Part shown: piece by piece, positions 18,835 to 28,264 of the stretch | Layout of the letters: the number at the start of each line of letters is the position of its first letter | Position numbering within the stretch: the stretch's first letter is position 1 | Source: Gordonia sputi NBRC 100414 | GTDB lineage: Bacteria > Actinomycetota > Actinomycetes > Mycobacteriales > Mycobacteriaceae | Direction: 5' to 3' | Length of the DNA: 64,000 bases | NCBI RefSeq assembly: GCF_000248055.1 | Contig: NZ_BAFC01000058.1 | Location: 43,478-107,477, forward strand | Notes under the pieces: model-generated | What the model saw: only the letters and a program-made list of their open reading frames with translations | Databases searched by the model: none | What the model was told of the DNA's origin: nothing | Made by a program: the position numbers and the translations under genes

Positions 18835-19827
18835 GTGCTGAGTCTGGCGCTTGCGGCCACCCTTGTGGGGTTTGTGCTGCTCATCGTCGGGTTGATCACC
18901 GGAACGGTGTGGCTCGCGGTGGCATGCATCGTTGTCTGTCTGATCGGCTTGGCGTTCCTGATCGTCGACATCATCGGTTCCGGCCGAAAAGATGATCAGG
19001 TCGGCAATGATGATCAGGTCGGCAGTGATGATCAGGTCGACGAGTCGGACACCTTGCAGCGTCCCGCGGGACGTCGCTCCCGCAGCGATGTCGTCGAAAG
19101 CGATTTCTCCGACGACGATCCCCCCGACGGTGGTGGTGTGTCCGACGGCGGTTCGGGAATTTCCGGTCCGTCTCCCGCTGCACGACGCGAGTCCCCTCCG
19201 CAGTCGTCCCCTCCGCAATCGTCGTGGCAGGGTGTGATCCAACCCGGCGGGCGGTCGGGTTCATCCGCCGACGCGGCGTCGAATCCGGATTCCGGCGAGA
19301 ATCCAGGGACGAATGCATTCGGCACGGGAGAGGCTGCCCAGTCCTCGCGTGAAGGCAATTACGACGACTATCTGCGCGCTGTCGGGGGCGATCCCGCAAC
19401 CGGCGGATTCCGCAGGCCGTCGACGCCTGACGAGCAGGCGCCGCCCCAGCAGGGGCGCCCTGATCAGCGTCCGCCGGCGCAGGGATACCAGCAGCCCCCG
19501 CGGCAAGCGCCTCCCGCGCAGATGCCAACGCAGGGCCCCCCACCGCAGGGTCCGGCCGCGCCGGGGTACCCGCAGCAGCCGTATCCCCGGGGCCCATATC
19601 CCCAGGGGCGCGAGCCCTACGGCCAGCAGAGGCCGGGTGGCGACCAGCAGCGTCCCGGCGCGGCGCCCCGACAGCCAGAGCGCGAGCAGCCGCCAGGCAT
19701 ACAGCAACCGCCGTCCGACGACGGCAAACCTTCTGATCGACCCTGGGAGCAACCCGAGCGTGAGCAGGGGAGCGGAACCGGGCGTTTCGATCCTCTCGAT
19801 CCCAACTGGCGTCCGCCGTTCGACTGA
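18835..19827 (+). CDS. Two-helix membrane protein with long Pro/Gln-rich tail, wag31-linked
   Basis: The protein has 330 residues. Two adjacent membrane helices (about 3-25 and 28-48) are followed by a cytosolic or external tail of some 280 residues that is low in complexity: first Asp/Ser/Gly, then Pro/Gln/Gly with many PPQ, GYPQQPYP and similar elements. No enzyme domain is recognised. It starts with GTG 18835, 32 bp after wag31, so co-expression is likely. By position it corresponds to the small membrane protein next to wag31 in mycobacteria. The name of the function is unknown; a link to polar growth is only inferred from location. Confidence 0.75.
   Translation: MLSLALAATLVGFVLLIVGLITGTVWLAVACIVVCLIGLAFLIVDIIGSGRKDDQVGNDDQVGSDDQVDESDTLQRPAGRRSRSDVVESDFSDDDPPDGGGVSDGGSGISGPSPAARRESPPQSSPPQSSWQGVIQPGGRSGSSADAASNPDSGENPGTNAFGTGEAAQSSREGNYDDYLRAVGGDPATGGFRRPSTPDEQAPPQQGRPDQRPPAQGYQQPPRQAPPAQMPTQGPPPQGPAAPGYPQQPYPRGPYPQGREPYGQQRPGGDQQRPGAAPRQPEREQPPGIQQPPSDDGKPSDRPWEQPEREQGSGTGRFDPLDPNWRPPFD
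18991..19044 (+). repeat. In-frame 18-bp tandem repeat, 3 copies
   Basis: Units GATGATCAGGTCGGCAAT, GATGATCAGGTCGGCAGT and GATGATCAGGTCGACGAG encode DDQVGN, DDQVGS and DDQVDE right after the membrane helices of the wag31-linked protein. Confidence 0.9.
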
Positions 19828-19928
19828 TCCCGACCGATCCATCCCTGGCGACCCCCTGCGGCATCAACAGGGCGACGACACCCAGGGCATCGACGACGGT
19901 CGATTCGTGGCCGGGTAGCCGCGGTCGC

Positions 19929-19934
19929 TACACT
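19929..19934 (+). promoter_or_regulatory. Predicted -10 box of the ileS T-box transcript
   Basis: TACACT lies about 10 bases before the conserved T-box start, where transcription should begin. No convincing -35 box is visible 17 bp upstream. Confidence 0.45.
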
Positions 19935-19943
19935 GGAAGCGCA

Positions 19944-20255
19944 ATGATCCGGCCATCACCGGGGAGCACCCGGAAGAACGGATTCTCGTCACGCACCGCG
20001 TGAGTCGGTGGGCGTCCCAGTAGAACCGGGCGGGAGTGGCCCGTCATAGCCGCAGGCCCATTCGGTTGGGAGTGTTGGAGCGCTCCGGGTGTGTGAGCAC
20101 CCGGCGTTATTCGCCTGCCGATCCGAGAGGGCCATGAGCGGCATCGGAGCAGTCCGATGCAAGCGGGGTGGTACCGCGCACGCGTCGTGCGTCCCCGTGC
20201 CAAGAGCACATGCACACGTCCTAGTGGACGTGCGAGCCAGGCACGAGGAGTCAGC
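19944..20255 (+). ncRNA. ileS T-box leader (translational type, short Stem I)
   Basis: tRNA-sensing leader that couples ileS expression to uncharged tRNA-Ile. The compact Stem I starts at ATGATCCGGCCATCACCGG, with the likely specifier ATC (Ile) at 19955-19957. The T-box bulge sequence GGGTGGTACCGCG lies at 20166-20178, which pairs with the tRNA acceptor end. Downstream, CACGTCC (20215-20221) and GGACGTG (20226-20232) form a hairpin just before the GAGGAG ribosome site at about 20244. There is no terminator-plus-T-tract, so control is predicted at translation, as described for actinobacterial ileS T-boxes. Confidence 0.92.
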
Positions 20256-23200
20256 GTGAGCGAGCAGTCAGAATCGGCAACACGTGTGTACCCGGTCGTC
20301 GACATGACCGGTGGCGTACGTAGTGGTGCGCCATCTTTCCCCGACGTCGAGCTCAACGTTCTCGACTATTGGAAGAACGACGACACGTTCGCCGCATCCA
20401 TCGCCAATCGAGCCGACGCTCCGGAGTTCGTGTTCTACGACGGGCCTCCGTTCGCCAACGGCCTCCCCCACTACGGTCACCTGCTGACCGGTTACGTCAA
20501 GGATCTGGTACCGCGGTACCAGACGATGCGCGGCAAGAAGGTCGAGCGTCGATTCGGCTGGGACACCCACGGACTGCCCGCAGAACTCGAGGCCGAACGT
20601 CAACTCGGGATCACCAATAAGTCGGAGATCGAGAAGATGGGCGTCGAGAAGTTCAACGACTTCTGTCGCGACTCCGTGCTGCGCTACACCGGTGAGTGGC
20701 GTGACTACGTCACCCGTCAGGCTCGTTGGGTCGACTTCGACAACGATTACAAGACCCTCGACATCGACTTCATGGAGTCGGTGATGTGGGCATTCAAGCG
20801 GCTCTGGGACAAGGGCCTCATCTATCAGGGCTATCGCGTGCTGCCGTACTCCTGGTACGAGCAGACACCCCTGAGCAACCAGGAATCGAAGCTCGACGAC
20901 GCGTACCGCATGCGCCAGGACCCCGCTCTCACCGTGAGCATGCCGCTGGTCGTCGACTCCGACGGTCCGCTGGCGGCGCTGGACGGGGTCAATGCGTTGA
21001 TCTGGACCACGACGCCCTGGACTCTGCCGTCGAACCTCGCGATCGCCGTCAATCCCGATGTCTCCTATGTGCATGTGCGTGCGGCGGACGGGCGCGAGTA
21101 CCTCCTCGCCGAGCCGCTGCTCGGCAGCTACGCGAAGGAGATCGTCGACCCCGAGGTGCTGGGCACGTATCAGGGGCGCGACCTGGAGGGGCTGGCGTAC
21201 ACACCGCCGTTCGACTTCTTCGTCGGGCACCCCAACGCTCACCGCATACTGCTCGGCGATTACGTGACCACCGACAGCGGTACCGGAATCGTCCATCTCG
21301 CACCGGCTTTCGGTGAGGAGGATATGGAGCTCTCGACGGCCAACGGTATCGAGGTCGTGCAACCACTCGACGCAGGTGGCCGATTCACGTCGCAGGTGCC
21401 GCCGTATGAGGGCCTCATGGTGTTCGACGCCAACGCGCCGATCATCAAGGACCTCAAGACCGGTGGGTCGCGCGTGCTCGCCGGATCGGACGGGCACGAG
21501 GGGCGTGTGGTGCGGCACGAGACCATCGAGCACTCGTACCCGCACTCGTGGCGGTCGGGAAAGCCGTTGATCTACATGGCCGTTCCGTCGTGGTTCGTTG
21601 CGGTCGACCCGATCAAGGACCGCATGATCGAGCTGAACAAGCAGATCACCTGGTCGCCGGCACACATCCGCGATGGGCAGTTCGGCAAGTGGCTCGAGGG
21701 TGCACGTGACTGGAACATCAGCCGCAACCGCTACTGGGGCGCGCCGATCCCGGTGTGGATCTCCGACGACCCGGAGTACCCGCGTACCGACGTCTACGGC
21801 TCGCTCGACGAGCTCGAGCGCGACTTCGGCGTGCGCCCGAACAACCTGCATCGGCCCTACATCGACGATCTGACGCGGCCCAATCCCGATGACCCGACCG
21901 GAAATTCGACGATGCGTCGCGTTCCCGAGGTTCTCGACTGCTGGTTCGAGTCGGGCTCGATGCCGTACGCCCAGGTGCATTACCCGTTCGAGAACTCGGA
22001 ATGGTTCGACGGGGCGAGCGACGGTTCGGAGCCTGCGCACAATCCGGGTGACTTCATCGTCGAGTACAACGGCCAGACGCGTGGATGGTTCTACAACCTG
22101 CACGTGCTCGCGACGGCGCTGTTCGATCGTCCGGCATTCAGAACCGTTGCGGCTCATGGCATCGTGCTCGGCGACGACGGCCAGAAGATGTCGAAGTCCA
22201 AGCGTAACTATCCCGACGTCAACGAGGTGTTCGACCGCGACGGCAGCGATGCCATGCGGTGGTTCCTGATGGCGTCGCCGATCCTGCGTGGCGGCAATCT
22301 CGTGGTGACGGAGAAGGGAATCCGCGAGGGCGTTCGCCAGGCGTTGCTCCCGCTGTGGAATGCCTACAGCTTCCTGCAGCTCTACGCCGATCGGCCCGCT
22401 ACGTGGCGCACCGACTCGTCGAACGTGCTCGACCGGTACATCCTGGCCAAGCTCGCCGTCACGCGTGATGCGATGACCGAGGCCCTCGACGTTTACGACG
22501 TCTCCGGTGCGTGTGATGCGTTCCGCGAGTTCGTCGAGTCGCTCACCAACTGGTATGTGCGCCGTTCGCGGGCGCGTTTCTGGGCGGGGCAGGACGAGGA
22601 CCCGGAGGCGTTCGACACCCTGTACACAGTGTTGGAGGTTGCGAGTCGCCTTGCGGCGCCGCTGCTTCCGTTGGCGACCGAAGCCATCTGGCGTGGGCTG
22701 ACGGGTGAGCGTTCGGTGCATCTGACCGACTGGCCGACGAGCGACGAACTGCCGGGCGACCCCGATCTCGTTGCGGCGATGGACGACGTGCAGGCGGTAT
22801 GTTCGACGGCGTCGAGCGTGCGCAAGGCCAACAAGCTCCGTGTGCGACTTCCGTTGCCGCAGTTGACCGTCGCGTCCCCCAACGCTGATCGTCTCGCGCC
22901 CTACACCGATCTGATCGCCGACGAGATGAACGTCAAGTCGGTCGAATTGTCCACTGAGGCAGATCGATACGGTCACTACGAGCTCGCGGTCAACGCGCGC
23001 GCCGCAGGACCACGCCTCGGCAAAGACGTACAGCGCGTCATCAAGGCGGTCAAAGCGGGGAATTGGAGCGTGCGGACCGCCGACGACGGTACCGAGATCG
23101 TGTCGGCCGACGGCATCGACCTGGAGCCGGGCGAGTACAGCAGGAAACTCGTTGCGGAGGAACCGGATTCGACGGCCGAACTCCCCGGCGGGGGAGGACT

Positions 23201-23492
23201 CGTCGTCCTGGATACGAACGTCACCGAAGACCTCGAGTCGGAGGGTTGGGCGAAGGACCGTGTGCGTGAACTCCAGGAGGCACGTCGCGGTCTCGGACTC
23301 GACGTGTCGGATCGCATCGAGGTGCGCTTCGTGGTGCCCGAGCCGCGACTCGAGTGGGCTCGACGCCACGCCGACATGATCGCCGGAGAGGTTCTCGCGA
23401 CCTCGTTCGTCGTCGAATCGGCCCACGACTCCGCCGCCGGAGCGATCGAACTCGGCGACGGGGTGACGGCGGACGTCAAGAAGGCGGGCTGA
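20256..23492 (+). CDS. ileS: Isoleucyl-tRNA synthetase
   Basis: Class I synthetase that charges tRNA-Ile and edits misloaded valine. The HIGH-type motif is PHYGH at 71-75 and the KMSKS loop is at 644-648. The CP1 editing domain lies between (about 200-420, with TWTTTPW-like signatures near 250), and the anticodon-binding region follows 700. The product is 1078 residues from GTG 20256, chosen because it follows the T-box ribosome site; the frame is open upstream but that part is leader RNA. This long, C-terminally extended form resembles the eukaryotic-like, mupirocin-tolerant IleS class found in mycobacteria (inference from length). Confidence 0.96.
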   Translation: MSEQSESATRVYPVVDMTGGVRSGAPSFPDVELNVLDYWKNDDTFAASIANRADAPEFVFYDGPPFANGLPHYGHLLTGYVKDLVPRYQTMRGKKVERRFGWDTHGLPAELEAERQLGITNKSEIEKMGVEKFNDFCRDSVLRYTGEWRDYVTRQARWVDFDNDYKTLDIDFMESVMWAFKRLWDKGLIYQGYRVLPYSWYEQTPLSNQESKLDDAYRMRQDPALTVSMPLVVDSDGPLAALDGVNALIWTTTPWTLPSNLAIAVNPDVSYVHVRAADGREYLLAEPLLGSYAKEIVDPEVLGTYQGRDLEGLAYTPPFDFFVGHPNAHRILLGDYVTTDSGTGIVHLAPAFGEEDMELSTANGIEVVQPLDAGGRFTSQVPPYEGLMVFDANAPIIKDLKTGGSRVLAGSDGHEGRVVRHETIEHSYPHSWRSGKPLIYMAVPSWFVAVDPIKDRMIELNKQITWSPAHIRDGQFGKWLEGARDWNISRNRYWGAPIPVWISDDPEYPRTDVYGSLDELERDFGVRPNNLHRPYIDDLTRPNPDDPTGNSTMRRVPEVLDCWFESGSMPYAQVHYPFENSEWFDGASDGSEPAHNPGDFIVEYNGQTRGWFYNLHVLATALFDRPAFRTVAAHGIVLGDDGQKMSKSKRNYPDVNEVFDRDGSDAMRWFLMASPILRGGNLVVTEKGIREGVRQALLPLWNAYSFLQLYADRPATWRTDSSNVLDRYILAKLAVTRDAMTEALDVYDVSGACDAFREFVESLTNWYVRRSRARFWAGQDEDPEAFDTLYTVLEVASRLAAPLLPLATEAIWRGLTGERSVHLTDWPTSDELPGDPDLVAAMDDVQAVCSTASSVRKANKLRVRLPLPQLTVASPNADRLAPYTDLIADEMNVKSVELSTEADRYGHYELAVNARAAGPRLGKDVQRVIKAVKAGNWSVRTADDGTEIVSADGIDLEPGEYSRKLVAEEPDSTAELPGGGGLVVLDTNVTEDLESEGWAKDRVRELQEARRGLGLDVSDRIEVRFVVPEPRLEWARRHADMIAGEVLATSFVVESAHDSAAGAIELGDGVTADVKKAG

Positions 23493-23548
23493 GTAGCCTC
23501 TCTTGGAGAGCCAGCTCGCTGAGGCGGCGTCAGTTCGTCGTAGAGCTG

Positions 23549-24253
23549 TCAGTCGTCGAAGAGCAGCGACAGGACGGCGTCGACCTGCGTGGTGAACAGC
23601 GCGTCGGGGTGAGCGAAGGTGTCGGCGCCGTACTGTCCGAAGACCTCGAGGCTGATCCCGCCGATGATGGTTGCCCAGAGGGTGGTTGCCGCTGCGACGA
23701 CCTCTGCGGGCATGTCGACGCCGAACTCGTCGAGGATCTGACGCATGTCGGCGGCGACCGCCGGCGAGATCGATGGCAGCTGCGCGCGCAGTGATCCATC
23801 CCGGTGGGCGGCCGCCAACTCGACGACGAGTCGACCGACCACGCGCGTTCCGGGGAGCGTCGTACGCTCGGCCGGTGCCGAGTACCCGGGCACCGGACTG
23901 CCGTACAGCAGCGCCCATCGTGCGGGATCGGTGAGTGCCCAGGCGCGCATCGCAACGGCCATGCGCCGCAAGCATTCCCGCGAGTCGCCGAGGCCGTCCG
24001 AGCTGTCAGCGTCAGCGGCGGCGTCGACGGTGTCGGCGACGTCGTTGTAGCCCTCCACCAGAAGCAGGGTCAACAAGTCGTCGCGGCTGGGTACGTAGCG
24101 GTAGACGGCTGACGAGACGACACCGAGGTCGCGAGCGATCGCCCTCAGTGACAGCCCGGCAGCGCCCTGCGTGCGCAGGTGCTCGCGGCCGAGCCGCAGG
24201 ATCTCGGCCTCCATCGCCACGCGATTGTCAGCGCGCGTCTTTCCCGTAGCCAT
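23549..24253 (-). CDS. TetR/AcrR-family regulator (WHG-type C-domain)
   Basis: The protein has 234 residues from the ATG at 24253 (MATGKTRADN); a further ATG 39 bp upstream is possible but would run into the operator. An N-terminal helix-turn-helix (about residues 30-65, GLSLRAIARDLGVVSSAVYRYVPSRDDLL) is followed by an all-helical ligand domain with the WALLYGSPVPGY segment typical of WHG-domain TetR proteins. It is divergent from the DUF385 gene, and two matching palindromes lie in the 113-bp spacer. The most likely targets are itself and that neighbour. Ligand unknown. The 3' end faces ileS convergently. Confidence 0.9.
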   Translation of the reverse strand: MATGKTRADNRVAMEAEILRLGREHLRTQGAAGLSLRAIARDLGVVSSAVYRYVPSRDDLLTLLLVEGYNDVADTVDAAADADSSDGLGDSRECLRRMAVAMRAWALTDPARWALLYGSPVPGYSAPAERTTLPGTRVVGRLVVELAAAHRDGSLRAQLPSISPAVAADMRQILDEFGVDMPAEVVAAATTLWATIIGGISLEVFGQYGADTFAHPDALFTTQVDAVLSLLFDD

Positions 24254-24272
24254 GAGGCCAGTCTGCCAGATC

Positions 24273-24335
24273 AGAGAGCAGTGCTCTTGCATTACTCGCG
24301 TTCGAGGCGCACACTCAAGAGAGAGCGGTGCTCTC
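24273..24335. promoter_or_regulatory. Two matching palindromic operators between TetR and DUF385 genes
   Basis: AGAGAGCAGTGCTCT (24273-24287) and AGAGAGCGGTGCTCT (24320-24334) share the core AGAGAGCRGTGCTCT and are each near-perfect dyads. Their 47-bp offset in a divergent promoter is what a TetR repressor acting on both genes would need. Confidence 0.7.
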
Positions 24336-24366
24336 GAAGCATTCGCGGAGTCGAGGAGTAATCGTC

Positions 24367-24828
24367 ATGCAATCAACGCAACACCACGTCACGCCGAGCC
24401 GCTCGGACCGCGTCTTCAATTCCGTCGTTCGCTGGCTCGCCGACCGTGGGGTCAACCTCGCCGGTGCACAGACACTGACCGTCGTCGGACGGAAATCTGG
24501 TGCACCACAAAGCATTCCGGTGAATCCCATCGCGCTCGACGGTCGCGAGTACCTCGTGGCGGTACGCGGCAACACCCAGTGGGTCCGCAATGCGCGAGCC
24601 GCGCGGACCGCGCACCTGCGTCGTGGTCGCAACGATCGAACGGTCACGCTCCGCGAGGTCGATGTCGCCGACCGCGGTCCGATCATCCGCGCGTACCTGA
24701 AGCGATGGGGATGGGAGGTCGGCCGATTTCTACCCGACGGCATGACCACCGACCCATCCGACGGCGAACTGTACACACACGCGGCGTCGATCCCGGTCTT
24801 CTCCGTCGGCAAGGCGACCACCGGGTAA
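24367..24828 (+). CDS. F420-type nitroreductase-family protein (DUF385/Ddn fold)
   Basis: The protein has 153 residues. The TVVGRKSGAPQSIPVNP segment (about 38-55) is the signature strand-turn of deazaflavin-dependent (F420H2) split-barrel reductases such as Ddn. Another family piece, YLVAVRGNTQWVRNARA, lies near 62-78. These enzymes reduce quinones or xenobiotics using F420. It starts at ATG 24367 with GAGGAG 9 bases upstream; earlier in-frame codons overlap the operator. Divergence from a TetR gene suggests induction by a small compound, so a detoxification role is plausible. Substrate cannot be read from the sequence. Confidence 0.85.
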   Translation: MQSTQHHVTPSRSDRVFNSVVRWLADRGVNLAGAQTLTVVGRKSGAPQSIPVNPIALDGREYLVAVRGNTQWVRNARAARTAHLRRGRNDRTVTLREVDVADRGPIIRAYLKRWGWEVGRFLPDGMTTDPSDGELYTHAASIPVFSVGKATTG

Positions 24829-24869
24829 GTCCCTGACGTGACATGAATCGACCTGCCTAGTCTTGATGT

Positions 24870-26384
24870 GTGTCAGCAGTGTCCGGTTCGTCCTCAGACG
24901 AGGAACGCAGCACCCGGTGGGTGATGCATCTGGACATGGATGCCTTCTTCGCCTCGGTAGAGCAGCTGACGAGACCGACCCTCGCAGGACGCCCGGTGCT
25001 CGTCGGTGGCACCGGGGGCCGCGGAGTCGTCGCGGGCGCCAGCTACGCCGCACGTCGATTCGGCGCGCATTCGGCGATGCCGATGCATCAGGCACGACGT
25101 CTCGTCGGACCGTCGGCGGTGGTCCTGCCACCGCGCGGCTCGGTGTACCGCGTGGTGAGCAGCAGGATTTTCGGGATCGTGCGTGACGCGGTGCCGGTCA
25201 TCGAGATGCTGTCATTCGACGAGGCGTTCGGCGAACCCGTCGATCTCGTCGGTGCCACGGCCGCCGACGCGGAGGCCTTCGCCCAAGAGATCCGTAGGCG
25301 CATCTTCGACGGCGTCGGGTTGGCGGCTTCCGTCGGTGTCGGCAGCGGTAAGCAGATCGCGAAGATCGCCTCGGGAATGGCCAAACCCGATGGGGTCATG
25401 GTCATTCCGCCGAGCAGAGAACTCGACTTCCTCCACGCACTGCCGGTACGCAAGCTCTGGGGAATCGGGCCCGTCTCCGGAGAACGGTTGGCACGCCTGG
25501 GTATTGACACGATCGGCGACCTCGCCGCGATGTCCGACCTCGAAGTAGCGTCGGTGCTCGGCTCCAGCGTCGGACCAGCACTGCATCTGCTCGCGCGTGG
25601 ACACGACGACCGGCCCGTCACCGAGCGCGCAGCGGCCAAACAGATCAGCGCCGAATCGACCTTCGCGCGCGACATCGTCGACCTCGCAGGCCTGCGACCC
25701 GCAATCGACAAGTCGGCGGCCGACGCGCACCGTCGACTGCTTTCCGACGGACGCGGTGCGCGCACCGTCGTGCTGAAACTCAAGCGTTCGGATATGTCGA
25801 TCCTGACCCGATCGTCGACGCTGCCCGCTGCGACGACCGATCTCGACACCCTCACATCGATGGCTCGACGACTCGCTCTGGACCCACAGACCGTCGGCCC
25901 GATACGCCTTGTCGGAGTGGGCTTCTCAGGTCTGTCGGCCGTCGAGCAGTACGCACTCTTCGGCGACGCCGACATTGCACCGATAGCCGACATCGCACGG
26001 ATGGCCCCAGATCTCGACGCCCCAGATCTCGAAGCAGTGGTGTCCATCGACACGGCTGCACCCTCGGACGGATTCGAAACCACCCACTCCGCCGTCTCCG
26101 ACAGCGGTGCTGAATCTGCCGTCTCCGACAGCGGTGCTGAATCTGCCGTCTCCGACAGCGGGAGCTGGGCGACGACGGGTGTCGACGTGGTGCATCCCGA
26201 GTTCGGGCACGGCTGGGTGCAGGGGAGCGGGCACGGTGTGGTGACCGTGCGATTCGAAACGCGGGCAACAGGACCCGGCGTCGCGCGCACGTTCGCAGCC
26301 GACGATGGCGCATTGCGACGCGGCGACCCGCTCGACAGTCTCGCGTGGCCGGATATGTCGGCGAGCCCCGATACGCCGCGGTGA
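24870..26384 (+). CDS. dinB: Y-family DNA polymerase IV (DinB), with repeat-bearing linker
   Basis: Translesion polymerase. Catalytic carboxylates are D22 in HLDMDAFF and D117-E118 in SFDEAF; the finger/palm and the HhH thumb ([17 protein letters not shown], about 195) are intact, as is the little-finger domain (about 250-360). The C-terminal region has an Asp/Ser-rich linker with three 9-residue repeats (about 408-430), then a conserved piece, [20 protein letters not shown], which I remember from mycobacterial DinX-type proteins. The product has 504 residues from a GTG start. Position next to ileS and ansA matches dinX (Rv1537). No beta-clamp motif is obvious at the extreme C-terminus. Confidence 0.94.
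   Translation: MSAVSGSSSDEERSTRWVMHLDMDAFFASVEQLTRPTLAGRPVLVGGTGGRGVVAGASYAARRFGAHSAMPMHQARRLVGPSAVVLPPRGSVYRVVSSRIFGIVRDAVPVIEMLSFDEAFGEPVDLVGATAADAEAFAQEIRRRIFDGVGLAASVGVGSGKQIAKIASGMAKPDGVMVIPPSRELDFLHALPVRKLWGIGPVSGERLARLGIDTIGDLAAMSDLEVASVLGSSVGPALHLLARGHDDRPVTERAAAKQISAESTFARDIVDLAGLRPAIDKSAADAHRRLLSDGRGARTVVLKLKRSDMSILTRSSTLPAATTDLDTLTSMARRLALDPQTVGPIRLVGVGFSGLSAVEQYALFGDADIAPIADIARMAPDLDAPDLEAVVSIDTAAPSDGFETTHSAVSDSGAESAVSDSGAESAVSDSGSWATTGVDVVHPEFGHGWVQGSGHGVVTVRFETRATGPGVARTFAADDGALRRGDPLDSLAWPDMSASPDTPR
26091..26162 (+). repeat. In-frame 27-bp tandem repeat in dinB, 2.7 copies
   Basis: The unit begins GCCGTCTCCGACAGCGG at 26091, 26118 and 26145, exactly 27 bp apart. The first two full units are identical and encode AVSDSGAES in the linker before the C-terminal domain. 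Confidence 0.92.
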
Positions 26385-26411
26385 GAAGCGTCCCGTCGCA
26401 GGCCCGGGCGG

Positions 26412-27362
26412 TCAGGTGGCGGGCTCGGAACGGCGGAAGAAGTCGGCGACGTCGTCGGCGTCATGTCCGGTTGAGAGCAGCGCGATCAGCGCCATGCGCG
26501 CCTGCGGCGCACGCAACCACCGGGACACCACGGCGCCTGCGCGTTCGAGGTCGACGGCTCCGCCACCGCCGCCATAGGTCGCGACCACCGGGCCGTACGG
26601 CACACGGGTCGTGACGACGACGGCGACCCCCGCGCGTCGTGCGGCGACGACTTCGGCGGTGATGTCGGGATGGGTGTTGCCCGAACCCGTTGCCGCGAGC
26701 ACGATTCCCGACGCACGCTGAGCGACGGCCGCGGCGATGATTCCCGCGGCGACGCCGGGGTACAACGCGTAGGTGTCCACGCGGGCGAGACGTTCGGGCA
26801 GCGGGTCGCCGACCAGAGGGCGCGGCAGTGCGTCGTGCACGGTGTCGAAGGCCTCGGTCGCGATGGTCGACACTTTGAACGCTCCCCGAACGGGCAGCAC
26901 GCGTCCGCCCAATGCCAGCACCACGCCGCGGCCCCGGCTCGCCGGATCGGCCGCCACCTCGATGGCCGCAGCGATGTTCGCGGGTCCGTCGGCGTCGGGG
27001 GAGTCGGCGGGGTACTGCGCCCCGGTGAAGACGACGGGCCGGGGATCGTCGGAGACGAGGTCGGCCAGGAACGCTGTCTCCTCCATCGTGTCGGTGCCGT
27101 GGGTGACGACGACCCCGGTCACGTCGCGGTCGTCGAGTGCGGTCTTGACCGCGCGCACCACCTGGGCCTGCTGGGTCACCGTGATCGCCGAACTGTCGAC
27201 CGACATGAGGTCGACGGACTCGATGAGTGGAGTGAGAGCGTCAGGCGTCGGCGCGTCGGCGAGGAGTTCGGACGCGGTCAGCACCGGAACCGCCCCGTCC
27301 GCGCTCTGACGAGCAGCTACCGTTCCGCCCGTGGTGATGAGCGCGATTCGGGGTTGCGTCAT
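26412..27362 (-). CDS. ansA: L-asparaginase (type I/II amidohydrolase fold)
   Basis: Hydrolyses L-asparagine to aspartate and ammonia. Both catalytic threonine motifs are present: TTGGT at residues 10-14 and HGTDTM at 88-93. The product is 316 residues from an ATG whose complement is at 27360-27362. No signal peptide is seen, so a cytoplasmic location is likely. It is on the opposite strand to dinB, with the 3' ends facing 27 bp apart, and divergent from the lipoprotein gene. The position between dinB and lspA matches ansA (Rv1538c) in M. tuberculosis. Confidence 0.93.
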   Translation of the reverse strand: MTQPRIALITTGGTVAARQSADGAVPVLTASELLADAPTPDALTPLIESVDLMSVDSSAITVTQQAQVVRAVKTALDDRDVTGVVVTHGTDTMEETAFLADLVSDDPRPVVFTGAQYPADSPDADGPANIAAAIEVAADPASRGRGVVLALGGRVLPVRGAFKVSTIATEAFDTVHDALPRPLVGDPLPERLARVDTYALYPGVAAGIIAAAVAQRASGIVLAATGSGNTHPDITAEVVAARRAGVAVVVTTRVPYGPVVATYGGGGGAVDLERAGAVVSRWLRAPQARMALIALLSTGHDADDVADFFRRSEPAT

Positions 27363-27485
27363 GCCAGACAGCGTCCCCGGAACCGATGTCGGACGTCAAC
27401 CGTTGCACTCGTCGGTACTGCTCGTACGACACCGCAATGCTCACCGGCGATCGTTGTCACGCACGATCTCGGCGGGTACGTGTCG

Positions 27486-27514
27486 TTGGGTGGAGTCGAT
27501 GTGTTTGGCATAGT
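27486..27514 (+). promoter_or_regulatory. Possible promoter of the Mtb12-like lipoprotein gene
   Basis: TTGGGT (27486-27491) and CATAGT (27509-27514) are separated by exactly 17 bp in the 277-bp ansA/lipoprotein intergenic region. The matches are moderate. Nothing else was recognised in that gap. Confidence 0.35.
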
Positions 27515-27639
27515 GGTGTGAGTTTGTGGCCACGGGGGTGGACGCGGTGACCGAAGTGACGGTCGCTGCGAACCGCGGACGACCGCGCTCGTCACCGCCG
27601 AACACGATCATCGCCGACGTTGAAATGTGAGGAAGATCC

Positions 27640-28176
27640 TTGAAGTTCCCTAAGTTCGTAGGTGCCGCCGTCATGACCGTGGCAGTTGCCACGTCCCTCG
27701 CGGCATGCAGCAGCAGCGACGATTCCGACGACGTCCCCACGGTCGCCGCGACGACCAGTGCTGCCGCGACGTCCGAGGCTGCCGCGTCGGGTGCCGACGC
27801 CGGGGTCACCAACCCCAACGTCCGCCCGAGTGTCGCCACGCTGAATGCGATGTTGAACAAGGCGCTCGACCCCAATGTGCCCAACTCGGAGAAGACCGAT
27901 CTCGTGCAGGGTTCCGAGAAGGATCCCCAGCTCTTCGACAAGCTGGTCAAGGCGCGTCAGGACAACAAGGACGTCACCTACCAGATCTTCCCGCCGGTGA
28001 TCCCGGCCGGCCCGAACAAGGCAACCGTGAAGGTTCTGGTGAAGCTTCCTGACAACCCGCCGACCAAGCTCGACGCCCAGATCGTGTACGACGGCGGACG
28101 GTGGAAGCTCGCCAGCGACTCGGTGTGCCCGATCCTGTCCGGCAACAACATCAAGAGCGCCATGTGCACCAAGTGA
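27640..28176 (+). CDS. Lipoprotein with Mtb12-like domain
   Basis: The protein has 178 residues. The signal peptide ends in lipobox LAAC with C23 as the lipidated cysteine, followed by an Asp/Thr/Ala-rich spacer. The folded part (about 60-178) resembles the low-molecular-weight antigen Mtb12 domain, with TLNAMLNKALDPNVPNSEKTDLVQG near its start and a VYDGGRWKLASDSVCPIL end. The family is extracytoplasmic and its biochemical role is unknown. The start is TTG 27640 behind GAGGAAG. A strong two-way terminator follows. The lspA gene for signal peptidase II lies 1.1 kb downstream. Confidence 0.82.
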   Translation: MKFPKFVGAAVMTVAVATSLAACSSSDDSDDVPTVAATTSAAATSEAAASGADAGVTNPNVRPSVATLNAMLNKALDPNVPNSEKTDLVQGSEKDPQLFDKLVKARQDNKDVTYQIFPPVIPAGPNKATVKVLVKLPDNPPTKLDAQIVYDGGRWKLASDSVCPILSGNNIKSAMCTK

Positions 28177-28210
28177 CTCAAGTGCACGCCTGAGCGCGCT
28201 TGCACCTCAA

Positions 28211-28246
28211 CGAGAGCCCCTGTCCCGCGCGGGACAGGGGCTCTCG
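28211..28246. terminator. Bidirectional terminator hairpin
   Basis: Perfect 16-bp inverted repeat, CGAGAGCCCCTGTCCC and GGGACAGGGGCTCTCG, around GCGC. It sits between two convergent lipoprotein genes and can serve both. Confidence 0.85.
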
Positions 28247-28264
28247 TGTGTGTGAGGGAGCTCT

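Noticed and set aside
18835..19827. Wag31-linked protein as a secreted Pro-rich wall protein
   Set aside because: Two closely spaced helices and no cleavage site argue for a membrane protein; topology remains open, so no secretion claim is made.
20268..23975. Very long open frame on the minus strand opposite ileS
   Set aside because: It is the codon-bias shadow of ileS in GC-rich DNA: the product is Arg/Val/His-rich without domains, while ileS has all synthetase motifs.
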